Source of the DNA: Photorhabdus akhurstii
Lineage (GTDB): Bacteria > Pseudomonadota > Gammaproteobacteria > Enterobacterales > Enterobacteriaceae
Assembly (NCBI RefSeq): GCF_018448925.1
Contig: NZ_RCWE01000001.1
Coordinates: 440,997-504,996 of the forward strand
Length of the DNA: 64,000 bases
Direction of reading: 5' to 3'
The position numbers were made by a program, and so were the translations under genes. Under the pieces are notes generated by a model that saw only the letters and a list, made by a program, of their open reading frames with translations, was not told where the DNA came from and did not search any database. This document shows, piece by piece, positions 37,624 through 47,510 of this stretch (within the stretch, counting starts at the first letter, position 1; each line of letters opens with the position of its first letter).

Positions 37624-39108
37624 ATGACAGTAAATACACCAATGCTAATCACCTTTATTGTCTACATTACTGGTATGTTGTTGATAGGTTTTTTGGCTTA
37701 TCGCTCAACCAAAAATTTTGATGATTATATTTTGGGAGGAAGGCGATTAGGTAGCGTGGTAACGGCTTTGTCTGCCGGTGCTTCGGATATGAGTGGCTGG
37801 TTATTAATGGGCTTGCCTGGCGTAGTCTATTTTGCGGGGATTTCAGAAAGCTGGATAGCCATTGGTCTTGCTTTAGGCGCTTACCTGAACTGGAAATTGG
37901 TGGCAGGCAGGTTACGAATCCAGACCGAAGTCAATAATAATGCGCTAACATTGCCGGACTATTTCACCAGTCGTTTTGACGATAGCAGTAAGATCCTACG
38001 TATTATTTCTGCGTTGGTTATTTTGATCTTCTTTACTATCTATTGTGCTTCTGGCGTCGTTGCCGGAGGATTGTTATTTGAAAGTACGTTCGGTATCAGT
38101 TATCAGAAAGCCATGTGGCTCGGTGCAGCCGCAACGATTGCTTATACTTTCCTTGGCGGCTTCCTGGCGGTCAGTTGGACCGATACGGTTCAGGCTTCAT
38201 TAATGATCTTTGCGCTTATTTTGACCCCAATTATCGTTATTTTCTCTGTAGGCGGCATTGATACCTCTCTGGCTTTGATAGTGGCAAAAAGTCCGGCTTA
38301 TTTAGATATGTTTAAAGGGTTGAACTTTATCGCCATTATCTCGTTATTAGGTTGGGGGTTGGGTTATTTTGGTCAGCCGCATATTCTCGCGCGTTTTATG
38401 GCGGCAGATTCCCATCACACTATCCGTAAGGCTCGTCGTATTAGTATGACTTGGATGGTGTTATGTCTGGCAGGCACTATTGCTGTCGGTTTCTTCGGTA
38501 TTGCTTATTTTGAAATGCATTCTGAACTGTCTGGCCCGGTTACAGCCAACCGTGAGCGTATCTTTATGGAATTGGCGGTTGTTCTGTTTAATCCGTGGAT
38601 AGCAGGCATTTTACTCTCCGCTATTTTGGCCGCGGTGATGAGTACCTTAAGCTGTCAGTTGCTGGTGTGTGCAAGTGCTTTGACGGAAGATCTTTACAAA
38701 CCCTTTATCCGTAAATCTGCCAGTCAGAAAGAGTTGGTGTGGGTAGGGCGTTTCATGGTGTTGCTGGTGGCGGTTATTGCGATGGTGATAGCAACCAATC
38801 CGGACAATAAAGTACTGGCTCTGGTTAGTAATGCATGGGCTGGATTTGGTGCTGCGTTTGGCCCGGTGGTACTGATTTCTGTTATCTGGAAACGTATGAC
38901 ACGTAATGGCGCATTAGCGGGGATGTTGGTAGGGGCCGTTACGGTATTGGTATGGATGAAGTACCAATGGTTTGCGTTGTATGAAATTATTCCTGGCTTT
39001 ATCTTAGCTTCTATTGCGATCGTGGTTGTGAGTCTGTTGGGTAAAGCGCCGAGCAGAACAGCGCAACAGCGTTTTATTGATGCTGAGGCGCAATACAAGA
39101 CTAAATGA
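37624..39108 (+). CDS. putP: Sodium/proline symporter PutP
   Basis: A 494-residue member of the solute:sodium symporter family with about 13 transmembrane helices. Hallmarks include NFDDYILGGRRLGSVVTALS, GASDMSGWLLMGLPG (sodium/proline site) and RFMAADSHHTIRKARRISM. The start at 37624 is preceded by ATGGAGAAC; a GTG at 37567 adds 19 residues. Transports proline for PutA. Followed by a strong terminator. Confidence 0.97.
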   Translation: MTVNTPMLITFIVYITGMLLIGFLAYRSTKNFDDYILGGRRLGSVVTALSAGASDMSGWLLMGLPGVVYFAGISESWIAIGLALGAYLNWKLVAGRLRIQTEVNNNALTLPDYFTSRFDDSSKILRIISALVILIFFTIYCASGVVAGGLLFESTFGISYQKAMWLGAAATIAYTFLGGFLAVSWTDTVQASLMIFALILTPIIVIFSVGGIDTSLALIVAKSPAYLDMFKGLNFIAIISLLGWGLGYFGQPHILARFMAADSHHTIRKARRISMTWMVLCLAGTIAVGFFGIAYFEMHSELSGPVTANRERIFMELAVVLFNPWIAGILLSAILAAVMSTLSCQLLVCASALTEDLYKPFIRKSASQKELVWVGRFMVLLVAVIAMVIATNPDNKVLALVSNAWAGFGAAFGPVVLISVIWKRMTRNGALAGMLVGAVTVLVWMKYQWFALYEIIPGFILASIAIVVVSLLGKAPSRTAQQRFIDAEAQYKTK

Positions 39109-39174
39109 ATTGAGATAAAGTATTGAAATAAAGGTAAAAAAGTGTGAAGGCGAAATGCCTTCACCAGACCACTA

Positions 39175-39210
39175 ACAAACCTCGTTTAAAATAGCGAGGT
39201 TTGTTTTTTT
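39175..39210 (+). terminator. Intrinsic terminator after putP
   Basis: Ten-bp stem ACAAACCTCG/CGAGGTTTGT with a 10-base loop followed by TTTTTT, 66 bp beyond the putP stop. Confidence 0.9.
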
Positions 39211-39280
39211 CATCATGAAAAATTATTGGATGCCGGTAACTTTGAGTCATTCACTGGGAGAATTATCGGCGGTCAATGTT

Positions 39281-40792
39281 TCATACTTTCACCTCTGGAT
39301 ATTCAGCAGTCAACAGAGATAAATAATCTTGATAAAGCACGTCATATAATGCGGCTGTTTCGGGAGTTGGAACGGTGCGGGTTTCCTCATCAAGATGAAC
39401 AAAGCGTTGGCAAAGGTGGGCGAGCTGCGCTTGTTTGTCTTTTTCTTCTGTCAAGGAATCACACCACATCGCTTGAATAGCAGCACCTAGGGCGGCAGCT
39501 TCTTGATTGGTGACACAAATAACCGGCGTATTCATGATATCAGCCACAATTTGTCGCCATTTTTTGCTGCGAGCGCCGCCGCCGGTCAAACGGATCTCAT
39601 TAATTTCAATCCCTTGTTTGCGAAATAATTCAATACCAAAACGTAGCCCGTAGGTGGCGCTTTCAACTGCCGCCAAAATGAAATTTTGTTGATTCATATT
39701 GCTAGTATCCAAGTTATGGAGGCTCGCTTTGGCGTGGGGAAGTGGCGGGACACGTTCACCATTAAAAAATGGTAGCATCATCAAACCATTAGCACCGGGT
39801 TTACTCTGGTTCAATGTGTCATTAAAAGCCTGAATATCCATATTAAACAGCTTTTGAATAGTGGTTGTTGTTGAAGTCACATTCATCGTGCAAATCAATG
39901 GTAGCCATCCATTATTAGAGGAGCAGAAACCCGCGATCATTCCAGAATCAGCGACAATTGGTTTGTCAGAGTAAGTGAATAGGGTGCCAGAGGTACCTAA
40001 ACTCATGGTCGTGATGCCGGGAACGATATTGCCCGTTCCAATTGCAGCCATCATATTATCGCCCCCGCCAGACGCAACTTTGGTTGTCGGTGAAAGCCCT
40101 AATCTTCTTGCTATTTCGGGCCTTACTGTGCCAATACAGGTCTCAGCGGAAACCAATTCAGGCAGTGCATGCCAAAGACGGCCATCCGGATCAATTAATT
40201 GGGCAGTTTGGTTATCCCATTCGCGTTTACGAATATTCAGTAATCCGGTTCCTGAAGCATCACCATATTCGGCAACTAATCTGCCTGTTAGCCAATAGTT
40301 GAGATAATCATGAGGTAATAAAACGGTATCCAGCTTTTCCCATAATTCAGGATGGTATTTTTTGAACCAAAGAATTTTTGATGCGGTATAACCTGTTTGC
40401 GGCATTAATCCGAGTTGTATTAAAGCGGCTTGGATACCACCGAGTGCGTCAATAATTTCCTGATTTTCGACCGCAGTTTCAGTGTCACACCAGAGTTTTA
40501 CCGGTGCTAAAACATGGCCTTCTGCATCCAGAGGAACAAAACCGTGTTGTTGACCTGATACGGCAAGAGCGACAATTTCTGTACCAGAAATTCCGGCTTG
40601 CTCAATCGCTTGAGAAAAGGCACTCTCCAATGCCTCCGTCCACCAGTGAACCTGTTGTTCACGACGGCCGTTTGAGTCGCTAATTATTGGGTGAGGCGAG
40701 CTGCTTTCACCCAAAATATGCGTTTTTTGGCTATTGACAATAATGACTTTAGTACTTTGTGTACCGCAATCGATACCAGCGTAGAGCGCCAT
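39281..40792 (-). CDS. xylB: Xylulokinase (FGGY family)
   Basis: The 503-residue FGGY kinase has the N-terminal ATP-binding motif (YAGIDCGTQSTKVIIV), the ALAVSGQQHGFVPLD sugar-site segment, a middle SGGGDNMMAAIGTG phosphate loop and LTGGGARSKKWRQIVADIMN in the second FGGY signature. It phosphorylates D-xylulose. It starts 3 bp after the xylitol dehydrogenase gene, so the pair probably converts xylitol to D-xylulose 5-phosphate. Confidence 0.92.
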   Translation of the reverse strand: MALYAGIDCGTQSTKVIIVNSQKTHILGESSSPHPIISDSNGRREQQVHWWTEALESAFSQAIEQAGISGTEIVALAVSGQQHGFVPLDAEGHVLAPVKLWCDTETAVENQEIIDALGGIQAALIQLGLMPQTGYTASKILWFKKYHPELWEKLDTVLLPHDYLNYWLTGRLVAEYGDASGTGLLNIRKREWDNQTAQLIDPDGRLWHALPELVSAETCIGTVRPEIARRLGLSPTTKVASGGGDNMMAAIGTGNIVPGITTMSLGTSGTLFTYSDKPIVADSGMIAGFCSSNNGWLPLICTMNVTSTTTTIQKLFNMDIQAFNDTLNQSKPGANGLMMLPFFNGERVPPLPHAKASLHNLDTSNMNQQNFILAAVESATYGLRFGIELFRKQGIEINEIRLTGGGARSKKWRQIVADIMNTPVICVTNQEAAALGAAIQAMWCDSLTEEKDKQAQLAHLCQRFVHLDEETRTVPTPETAALYDVLYQDYLSLLTAEYPEVKV

Positions 40793-40795
40793 GCG

Positions 40796-41824
40796 TTACT
40801 CCATTTCCAACATAATTTTGATATCTGTCGGGCGACCCTCTGCGGCTCGTTCATAAGCTTGAACGCTGTCTTTAAATTTATAGGTTGCGGATAATAAGGG
40901 GGTTACTTTGAGCTTGCCAGAACTCAGTAAACGGATAGTACGAGGATACATATTTGCGTAGCGGAAAATAGTTTTGAATGTGATCTCTTTAGCTTGAGCA
41001 GAGACAATATCAAGTGGCGCCGGATCAATAGGCATACCGACCAGAACAGCTATTCCTCCCGGCGCAATGTGCTCTGAAATAGTGGCAATGACCGGTTTTG
41101 CGCCACTACATTCAAAGAGAATATTGACGCCATTACCATCGGTTAATACGTTAACTTTCTCAGCAAGTACTTTGCTATTAACAGGGTGGAGACCTGGATA
41201 CTGCTTTGCAATTTCTAGTTTTTCATCGAACACATCACAAATAATGACATCAGAACAACCACCGGCTAATGCAGCAAGTGCGGTAACAATTCCGATCGTG
41301 CCGGCGCCAACAACTAATGCGATATCTCCAGGTTTAATTTCTGCTTTTGTGGCTGCTTGCATACCGATAGATAATGGTTCAACCATTGCACCTTCGGCAA
41401 AACTGACATTATCAGGTAATTTGAACGTAAATGCCGCTGGGTGAATAACTCTTTCTCGTAAGCAGCCATCAATAGGGGGCGTCGCCCAGAAACGGATTTC
41501 TGGATCTAAGTTATAAATACCTGCCCGTGATTGTGGTGATTGCAGATTAGGAATGCCAGGTTCCATACAGACACGATCGCCGATTTTTAAGTGAGTCACA
41601 TTTTTACCTACTGCTGTGATGACACCTGATGCTTCGTGCCCGAGGATCATCGGTTTTTCGACAATAAATGGCCCAATGCGCCCGTATTGGTAATAATGCA
41701 CATCGCTGCCGCAAATTCCCACCGAATGAATTTTTATCTCAACATCATTTTCACCCACTATTTCGGGGGCTTCCCAGTCTTGAATTGAAATCTGACCTGC
41801 TTTTTCTAATACTAATGCTTTCAT
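40796..41824 (-). CDS. NAD-dependent xylitol dehydrogenase (D-xylulose reductase)
   Basis: A 342-residue medium-chain zinc dehydrogenase: catalytic zinc site C-G-S-D-V-H-Y (GICGSDVHYY), GHEASGVI, NAD loop VVGAGTIGIVTALAAL and Asp after strand two (IICDVFDE) favouring NAD. The structural-zinc loop normally with four Cys reads PGIPNLQSPQSRAGIYNLDP, so that zinc is absent, as in some xylitol dehydrogenases. The closest function is xylitol/D-xylulose, supported by the adjacent xylulokinase; sorbitol/iditol cannot be excluded. No transporter adjoins. Confidence 0.87.
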   Translation of the reverse strand: MKALVLEKAGQISIQDWEAPEIVGENDVEIKIHSVGICGSDVHYYQYGRIGPFIVEKPMILGHEASGVITAVGKNVTHLKIGDRVCMEPGIPNLQSPQSRAGIYNLDPEIRFWATPPIDGCLRERVIHPAAFTFKLPDNVSFAEGAMVEPLSIGMQAATKAEIKPGDIALVVGAGTIGIVTALAALAGGCSDVIICDVFDEKLEIAKQYPGLHPVNSKVLAEKVNVLTDGNGVNILFECSGAKPVIATISEHIAPGGIAVLVGMPIDPAPLDIVSAQAKEITFKTIFRYANMYPRTIRLLSSGKLKVTPLLSATYKFKDSVQAYERAAEGRPTDIKIMLEME

Positions 41825-42152
41825 GATCTGTCCTCTTATTTTGATATTACCGATATCATTTATTTGGAGGGATATTAGACCGAAAATTATTATATTTATG
41901 TGATTTAAGTTAAGGTCTTATTAAATGGTGCTGTTTTTATGTTAATATTAAAAAACGAATTGTCCACTTGGTCACTATTTTAATATGTATATTGACAATA
42001 TAATGATATCAACTTTAATAATAAGAATATAAGCATGAGTAAACAAATTTATATTGAGAAAATAATAGTTTCTTTTAAAAGGCATATTTAATTTAAGAGA
42101 AAAGTGTTTGGATATTTGAATTCGATATGTTCAGGTCAGCCATAAAGGGGCG

Positions 42153-42262
42153 GCAAAAAAAGACGAAGGTGAGCACAACCGACTCGGAAAGTGGGTTTAT
42201 GCATCGCATCAGTAAGCCTTACCTCCAGAGTCTGGCGCGTCAGCTCAGTCGCTTCGTCTTGA
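42153..42262 (-). ncRNA. Candidate structured RNA or elaborate terminator at the 3' end of wrbA
   Basis: On the minus strand, just after the wrbA stop, three helices nest in order: AAGACGAAG/CTTCGTCTT (9 bp), TGAGC/GCTCA (5 bp) and GACTC-t-GGA/TCC-GAGTC (8 bp with a bulge). The outer helix is followed by a seven-base T run. Total length is about 110 nt. It might be the wrbA terminator, a 3'UTR-derived small RNA or an independent transcript. I do not recognise it as a known RNA family. Confidence 0.45.
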
Positions 42263-42269
42263 TATCATG

Positions 42270-42869
42270 TTAATCTTTCAGTTTTTTAGCGATTTTCGCT
42301 ACATGCTCACCTTGATAACGGGCGATCTTCAATTCATTTTCATTGGGGATGCGAGAACCATCACCGTCAGCAATAGTACTGGCGCCGTAGGGTGTTCCTC
42401 CTTGCATCTGCGAAATATCGCCAATTTCAGGAATACCATAACCAATCGGTACAATAATAAAGCCGTGGTGGGCGAGTGTTGTCCAGGTTGAAGTAATCGT
42501 CATCTCCTGACCACCGCCAACGCCTGTGGAAGTGAAGACGCTAGCGACTTTGCCGTACAGTTTACCTTCGACCCACAGGCCGCCGGTCTGATCTAGAAAG
42601 TTTCTCATTTGGCCGGCCATATTACCAAAGCGGGTTGGGGTGCCGATAATTATGGCATCATAATCAACCAGCTCTTGTACGGATGCAATCGGAGCAGATT
42701 GATCTACTTTACCACCTGCTTTGGTAAATGCTTCTGGTGGAATGGTTTCTGGCACGCGTTTAATCGTGACTTCTACGTCAGCGACTTTTTTAGCGCCTTC
42801 TGCCACTGCGGATGCCAGCGCTTCAATATGACCATACATGGAATAATAAAGCACAAGAATTTTAGTCAT
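42270..42869 (-). CDS. wrbA: NAD(P)H:quinone oxidoreductase WrbA
   Basis: The 199-residue flavodoxin-like FMN protein has the phosphate loop [40 protein letters not shown] and [20 protein letters not shown] motifs specific for WrbA. It performs two-electron quinone reduction, limiting redox cycling. Monocistronic, with the structured element described above directly at its 3' end. Confidence 0.96.
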   Translation of the reverse strand: MTKILVLYYSMYGHIEALASAVAEGAKKVADVEVTIKRVPETIPPEAFTKAGGKVDQSAPIASVQELVDYDAIIIGTPTRFGNMAGQMRNFLDQTGGLWVEGKLYGKVASVFTSTGVGGGQEMTITSTWTTLAHHGFIIVPIGYGIPEIGDISQMQGGTPYGASTIADGDGSRIPNENELKIARYQGEHVAKIAKKLKD

Positions 42870-42943
42870 ATTACTTTCTCCTACAAGGTTAAAAAGTGGC
42901 TGCGAAGTTTACAATAATAGCAGCCTGTTATTTAAATTCATCA

Positions 42944-43070
42944 ATACCCTTCATCTTTCAAGTTGCTTCTTTGTTGGCTGCACTCACTCACCCCGGTCAC
43001 ATAGTTTGCTATGCTCCCGGGGATTCGCTCCCTTGCCGTCGCGATCCATCTTGAAATCCATTGGGTAAAT
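42944..43070 (+). repeat. ERIC element 3
   Basis: A complete ~127-bp ERIC, from ATACCCTTCATCTTTCAAG to CATCTTGAAATCCATTGGGT, upstream of wrbA in the wrbA-cycA gap. Confidence 0.9.
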
Positions 43071-43187
43071 ATTATTGATGGAATAAGGTGAAATGATCAT
43101 GTTATGAAAATTGCCTAATGCTTTTATAAGGAAGATTTTCTTAACCGGTAGAGTAAGTGTAGTGGGAATTTTTCAGCTTGCAGCAAT

Positions 43188-43221
43188 AAAAAAGACCTGC
43201 GGAGTATTATTCCAACAGGTC
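43188..43221 (-). terminator. Intrinsic terminator after cycA
   Basis: Minus strand: GACCTG..GGA paired with TCC.CAGGTC, followed by TTTTTT, 27 bp after the cycA stop. Confidence 0.85.
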
Positions 43222-43247
43222 ATATAGATATTAAGGATTTGAATAAG

Positions 43248-44654
43248 TTAACTGTACAAACGTGTTCTACGTTTTTTTACAATTTGAAAACCGATAATTA
43301 AAACCATAAACCAGATTGGCGTGATGATTAATGCCTGGCGGGTATCATCCCGTAAAGTGAGTAATATCAGAACAAATGCAAAAAATGCCAGACAGACCCA
43401 TGACATGATAATACCCAATGGCATTTTATAGGTTGAAGCCTTATGTAATGCCGGGCGACGTTTTCGGTAAACCAGATATGAGCATAGGATCATACTCCAG
43501 ATAAACATAAACAGAATGGCTGAAACGGTGGTTACTAAGGTAAACACATGCATAACATCAGGAATTAAATAAATCAGCACCACACCACAGGATAAACATA
43601 AGCAGGTGAAAATTAACCCCGATGCAGGTACGGAACGGCGTGAAAGGCGGCTGAATTGCTGTGGCGCATCGCCTTCTTTTGCTAACCCAAATAGCATACG
43701 GCTGGTGGAGAAAACACCGCTGTTGGCTGAAGAGGCGGCAGAGGTTAATACCACAAAGTTCACGATACTGGCGGCTGCGGGTAAACCGATGAGAACAAAC
43801 AGCTCAACAAAAGGACTTTTGTCTGCAATGATTGAACGCCACGGTGTGACTGACATAATAATTATCAGCGCCAGCACGTAGAAGGTGATAATACGAATCG
43901 GAATGGCATTAATGGCTCTGGGAAGGGATTTCATTGGATCTTTAGTTTCCGCGGCGGCAGTACCCACTAATTCAATGCCCACAAAGGCGAATATGGCTAT
44001 CTGAAATCCGGCGAAAAATCCGCTTAACCCTTTGGGAAAGAATCCACCATCATTCCATATATTTGCCAGTGAAGCGGTATGACCGGCTGGAGATTGAAAA
44101 TTCATGCCAATCAGAACAGCACCTATCGCAATTAGGGCGACAATTGCAACGATTTTTATCATGGCGAACCAGAATTCCATTTCTCCGAATAATTTCACTG
44201 TAGCCAGATTCAGGGAGAGCAATAGTGAAACGCAGAGTAGGGAAGTGAGCCATTGTGGAAAATCCGGTTGCCAATAGCTGATATAAGACGTGATCGCGAC
44301 CACATCGGCGATACCGGTAATGACCCAACAGAACCAGTAAGTCCAGCCGACGAAAAAACCTGCCCAAGGCCCGAGTAAATCAGCGGAAAAATCACTGAAT
44401 GATTTATAATTCAGGTTCGAAAGCAATAGTTCACCCATTGCTCGCATCACGAAGAACAGCATGAAACCGATAATCATATAAACGAATATGATCGATGGTC
44501 CGGCGAGAGAGATTGTTTTCCCTGATCCCATAAACAGACCTGTGCCGATGGCGCCGCCAATAGCGATAAGTTGTATATGCCGGTTGCTTAGATTGCGTTG
44601 TAACTGCGTTTCCCCGGTTTTAGCGGAAAGTGAAGTGTGTATATTTTCTGCCAT
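43248..44654 (-). CDS. cycA: D-serine/D-alanine/glycine permease CycA
   Basis: A 468-residue APC-superfamily transporter with 12 transmembrane helices. It is nearly identical in key segments to enteric CycA (NRHIQLIAIGGAIGTGLFMG, FMLFFVMRAMGELLLSN, KGLSGFFAGFQIAIFAFVGI, SSANSGVFSTSRMLFGLA). It imports glycine, D-alanine, D-serine and D-cycloserine. It is monocistronic with its own terminator, and functionally complements the dsd locus 3 kb away. Confidence 0.95.
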   Translation of the reverse strand: MAENIHTSLSAKTGETQLQRNLSNRHIQLIAIGGAIGTGLFMGSGKTISLAGPSIIFVYMIIGFMLFFVMRAMGELLLSNLNYKSFSDFSADLLGPWAGFFVGWTYWFCWVITGIADVVAITSYISYWQPDFPQWLTSLLCVSLLLSLNLATVKLFGEMEFWFAMIKIVAIVALIAIGAVLIGMNFQSPAGHTASLANIWNDGGFFPKGLSGFFAGFQIAIFAFVGIELVGTAAAETKDPMKSLPRAINAIPIRIITFYVLALIIIMSVTPWRSIIADKSPFVELFVLIGLPAAASIVNFVVLTSAASSANSGVFSTSRMLFGLAKEGDAPQQFSRLSRRSVPASGLIFTCLCLSCGVVLIYLIPDVMHVFTLVTTVSAILFMFIWSMILCSYLVYRKRRPALHKASTYKMPLGIIMSWVCLAFFAFVLILLTLRDDTRQALIITPIWFMVLIIGFQIVKKRRTRLYS

Positions 44655-44858
44655 AGTATGTAGTATCCAATATTTTCTTCGGTAAATTGTTACGGCTCTT
44701 TAAGTGGCCTTATATATGATGATGTTTGCGAAAAATATTGTGACACAGATTACTATAGTAATAACAGCCTGATCTCACTTTAAAAACAAATTGGTTACAA
44801 TTTAACTTGTTAGTGCTGTTGGAATTGAGTATGAATTATTCGTTCAGAAAAAAGTGGC

Positions 44859-44864
44859 TATAAT
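44859..44864 (+). promoter_or_regulatory. -10 box upstream of tRNA-Lys
   Basis: A perfect TATAAT lies 43 bp before the tRNA gene. A weak TTATTC about 17 bp upstream may be the -35. The GC-rich discriminator expected of stringent tRNA promoters is not evident. Confidence 0.5.
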
Positions 44865-44906
44865 ATATTGACGACAGCTTTGTATCGGGGAATAATTACT
44901 CGTATT

Positions 44907-44982
44907 GGGTTGTTAGCTCAGTCGGCAGAGCAGTTGACTCTTAATCAATTGGTCCGGGGTTCGAGCCCCCGACAACCCACCA
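44907..44982 (+). tRNA. tRNA-Lys (anticodon CUU)
   Basis: A complete 76-nt cloverleaf: acceptor GGGTTGT/ACAACCC, D arm with AGCTCAGTCGGCAGAGC, anticodon stem GTTGA/TCAAT with loop CTCTTAA giving anticodon CTT, T arm CGGGG-TTCGAGC-CCCCG, discriminator A and encoded CCA. It is closely similar to tRNA-Lys(UUU) of enterics but reads AAG only. Confidence 0.96.
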
Positions 44983-45374
44983 ATCAAATTAATGAGTTGT
45001 GAATATTTCACTGACAACTTATTTTTCTATGTAACTTATTCGTGTCATAATCGTACCAAGTCTTATTTAACATTCTCCGTATGTTCTTAAGATGATTTAG
45101 TGATAAATACATATATCTTCTGAATTTCTTTCGCAGTTACCATTTCTTGTAATGTAGGTAATGATACCTGAAGTTCTTCTATGATTTTTTGTGATAATGT
45201 TTTCTAACTTGATTAAAGTGAATAGTGCAAAAACACCTATAAGTTATTGTTTGTTTTCTCTAGGTTCCTATTAGTTTTAAAATAAATAATTATTCCTATT
45301 CAATATTTATGAAAACACCAAGGTTGTAAATACGATATTCAACCTTGGTGATGATACATTGAACATTAATCAAG

Positions 45375-45929
45375 TTAGAAACGATAGCCGACAGTTATAT
45401 TAAAACCGTTAGTAGATAAATGATCTTTCTCGTTTCCGTCTTTAATACTAAAGCGGCTACCTTCATAACCGGCGGTAATTGAAGTATTGGTGGTTGGATT
45501 AATAATAAAACCCGCTCCCCAACCTAAAGTATTTTTGCTTGCTTCATCCTTTTCGGTATCTCCAGTACTAAAGTGAGTGGAAAATTTTGTATTAATCCTA
45601 GATAATCCCAGTTGGCCATATAAGCTAATATAATCATTAATCCTATAGGTTGGGCCCGCCATTAGGGAATAATACTTAATATCACCTTTTGAGTGGTATT
45701 CCTTTGTTGTTTCTTTTTCATCTCCTTTAGCAAAGGTAAATGATGATAATAGCCCCCATTGATCATCAAGCTCATATCGGTAACTCAATGTTGCACCATT
45801 TAGTGCGCTTACATCTTGTGGTTTCACGTAGGCGTATCCGATAGAAGCTGTATTTTGTTCAGCTTGAGCAGGTAAAGTTATCACAGATACAGAAAAGATA
45901 ACTCCACAGCTTAATAACAATTTTTGCAT
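45375..45929 (-). CDS. Ail/Lom/OmpX-family outer membrane protein
   Basis: A 184-residue protein with a Sec signal peptide (MQKLLLSCGVIFSVSVITLPAQA), alternating beta strands of an eight-stranded barrel (TASIGYAYVKPQ, ATLSYRYELDDQW, YYSLMAGPTYRINDY) and a C-terminal aromatic ending (NITVGYRF) recognised by the BAM complex. Ail/Lom proteins act in adhesion, serum resistance or membrane stress. Monocistronic. The gap before it (44983-45374) has only a doubtful coding trace. Confidence 0.9.
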   Translation of the reverse strand: MQKLLLSCGVIFSVSVITLPAQAEQNTASIGYAYVKPQDVSALNGATLSYRYELDDQWGLLSSFTFAKGDEKETTKEYHSKGDIKYYSLMAGPTYRINDYISLYGQLGLSRINTKFSTHFSTGDTEKDEASKNTLGWGAGFIINPTTNTSITAGYEGSRFSIKDGNEKDHLSTNGFNITVGYRF

Positions 45930-46194
45930 TTCATTACACTCTATATACTTCTAAAATAAACGACTTTATAACTCATTTAAACGATTTGCTTACTAGCAGT
46001 TGTGATAAATATCATAACTTACATCATCAGTATATATTTTTTGATTAAATTTAGACGTTATTTTCAAATCATTACATTATTGCTGGTTTTTTAAGGATAG
46101 AAATAGTGATATAGAAATTCCAGTAAAAATGTGGAAATAATAAATGGCTATTGCAGTCGATAGATATTATCTCTATGGTTGAAATACTTATTTA

Positions 46195-46480
46195 TTACCA
46201 AGGGGTTAAGATTAACTTAATAAGACTGGAATTTTGTAGAAGACTGAATCTTGTCATCAGGAAATGAATTAATAAATTTCCATTTTTCAGTAGAGTTAGA
46301 GGAATTATCGACAATTTTGACTTTCAGTCTGGGAAATTATCAACAATATTTACTTTGTAGTCATGAAATTATTCAATAATTTTAATATTTTCAAAGATCT
46401 TTGAGACATCGACTTGACTTTTAGCAGCAGCGCTAAATGAAATAACTGTTACTAATAATAGGGTAGAATCCGGTGTCAAA
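46195..46480 (-). pseudogene. Small secreted protein pseudogene (VDNFPD-repeat type)
   Basis: On the minus strand a hydrophobic leader (STLLLVTVISFSAAAKS) leads into QVDVSKIFENIKIIE, an in-frame TAA, then FHDYKVNIVDNFPD, a frameshift and LKVKIVDNSSNSTEKWKFIN then SFPDDKIQ. The repeated KVxIVDNFPD pattern across the two breaks shows it once was one protein. Function unknown. Confidence 0.6.
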
Positions 46481-46571
46481 TTTCTGTGGCGATTCACTAT
46501 CGCCACTTAAAGCTCAATCACCACTTAAAACAAGGCAGGTTTATTATGTTCGTTAATGGCTGGCTATATTT

Positions 46572-47510
46572 TTATTCGTCTATAGTTGATTTTAGCCATT
46601 GGATAAAGGCATTGACTTTCTCATTCTGTTGTTGAGGCAGGGTACAGGTATAGTAATATTGTTTACATAATACTTCAGTGTTGGGAAAGGGGGCGACTAA
46701 TTCATTGTTTTCAATTTTCTCCCAAATCATATTTTTTCTGCCCATTGCAACACCCGCATGGTGTATTGCGGCAACGGCAGCTAAATCGGAGCGATCAAAG
46801 ACAATACACTTGTGTGATGGGTCCAATGTAACGTTAAAGTGTTCTGCCCATGTATTCCACTCTTTGGTATCGGAGTCATAGCTCCATGCTTGTTTATCGT
46901 GTAATAGTGTGCAGTATTGTAGATTATCGATATTTCCCATTAGGTTATGCTTTTCGGCATATTGTGGGCTACATACCGGGGTAATATATTCGCTCATCAG
47001 ATATTGATGTGATAACTCGTTGGATATAATATCATCAAAATAAATCGCAAGATCGATACCATAACCGCGGAAATTCACATTTTCGTTACCGACTAAGATG
47101 TTCAGGTTGATGGATGGATATAGCTGATTAAAATCAGCCAATTTAGGCACTAGCCAGCATTGAGTAAAGGTCGGGCGGGAGTAAATAGTCAGATTACCCG
47201 ATAACTCCTGATTTTTTATTTCCAGAATTTCCTGATTTAGATGTTCCAGCGTCGATTTAATTGTCCAAAATAAACGCTTTCCTTCACAGGTTAATTCAAT
47301 TTTTCTGTGAAAACGTTGGAAGAGTTTGAATCCCAACTCTTGTTCCAGAGAACTGATTCGATGGCTGACCGCACTGGCACTGATAGCTAATTCGTCAGCG
47401 GCCAGAACAAAGGAGCAGTGGCGAGCGGCTATCTCAAATGTATGCAGCTTTGATAACTGGCTTCCATTGAGTAACTTATTTACAACCATGAAATTATCAT
47501 CTGTGTACAT
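46572..47510 (-). CDS. dsdC: LysR-type activator DsdC
   Basis: The 312-residue LysR regulator has an N-terminal winged HTH (SKLHTFEIAARHCSFVLAAD, ISASAVSHRISSLEQELGFK) and a periplasmic-binding-like effector domain. Similarity to DsdC and its divergent position beside dsdX-dsdA indicate D-serine-dependent activation of that operon. The 241-bp intergenic gap should contain its operator. Confidence 0.92.
   Translation of the reverse strand: MYTDDNFMVVNKLLNGSQLSKLHTFEIAARHCSFVLAADELAISASAVSHRISSLEQELGFKLFQRFHRKIELTCEGKRLFWTIKSTLEHLNQEILEIKNQELSGNLTIYSRPTFTQCWLVPKLADFNQLYPSINLNILVGNENVNFRGYGIDLAIYFDDIISNELSHQYLMSEYITPVCSPQYAEKHNLMGNIDNLQYCTLLHDKQAWSYDSDTKEWNTWAEHFNVTLDPSHKCIVFDRSDLAAVAAIHHAGVAMGRKNMIWEKIENNELVAPFPNTEVLCKQYYYTCTLPQQQNEKVNAFIQWLKSTIDE

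Noticed and set aside
45087-45206. Minus-strand trace reading QKIIEELQVSLPTLQEM near the tRNA
   Set aside because: Protein-like but without start or recognisable family; could be a decayed mobile gene. No integrase or attachment repeat was found next to the tRNA.
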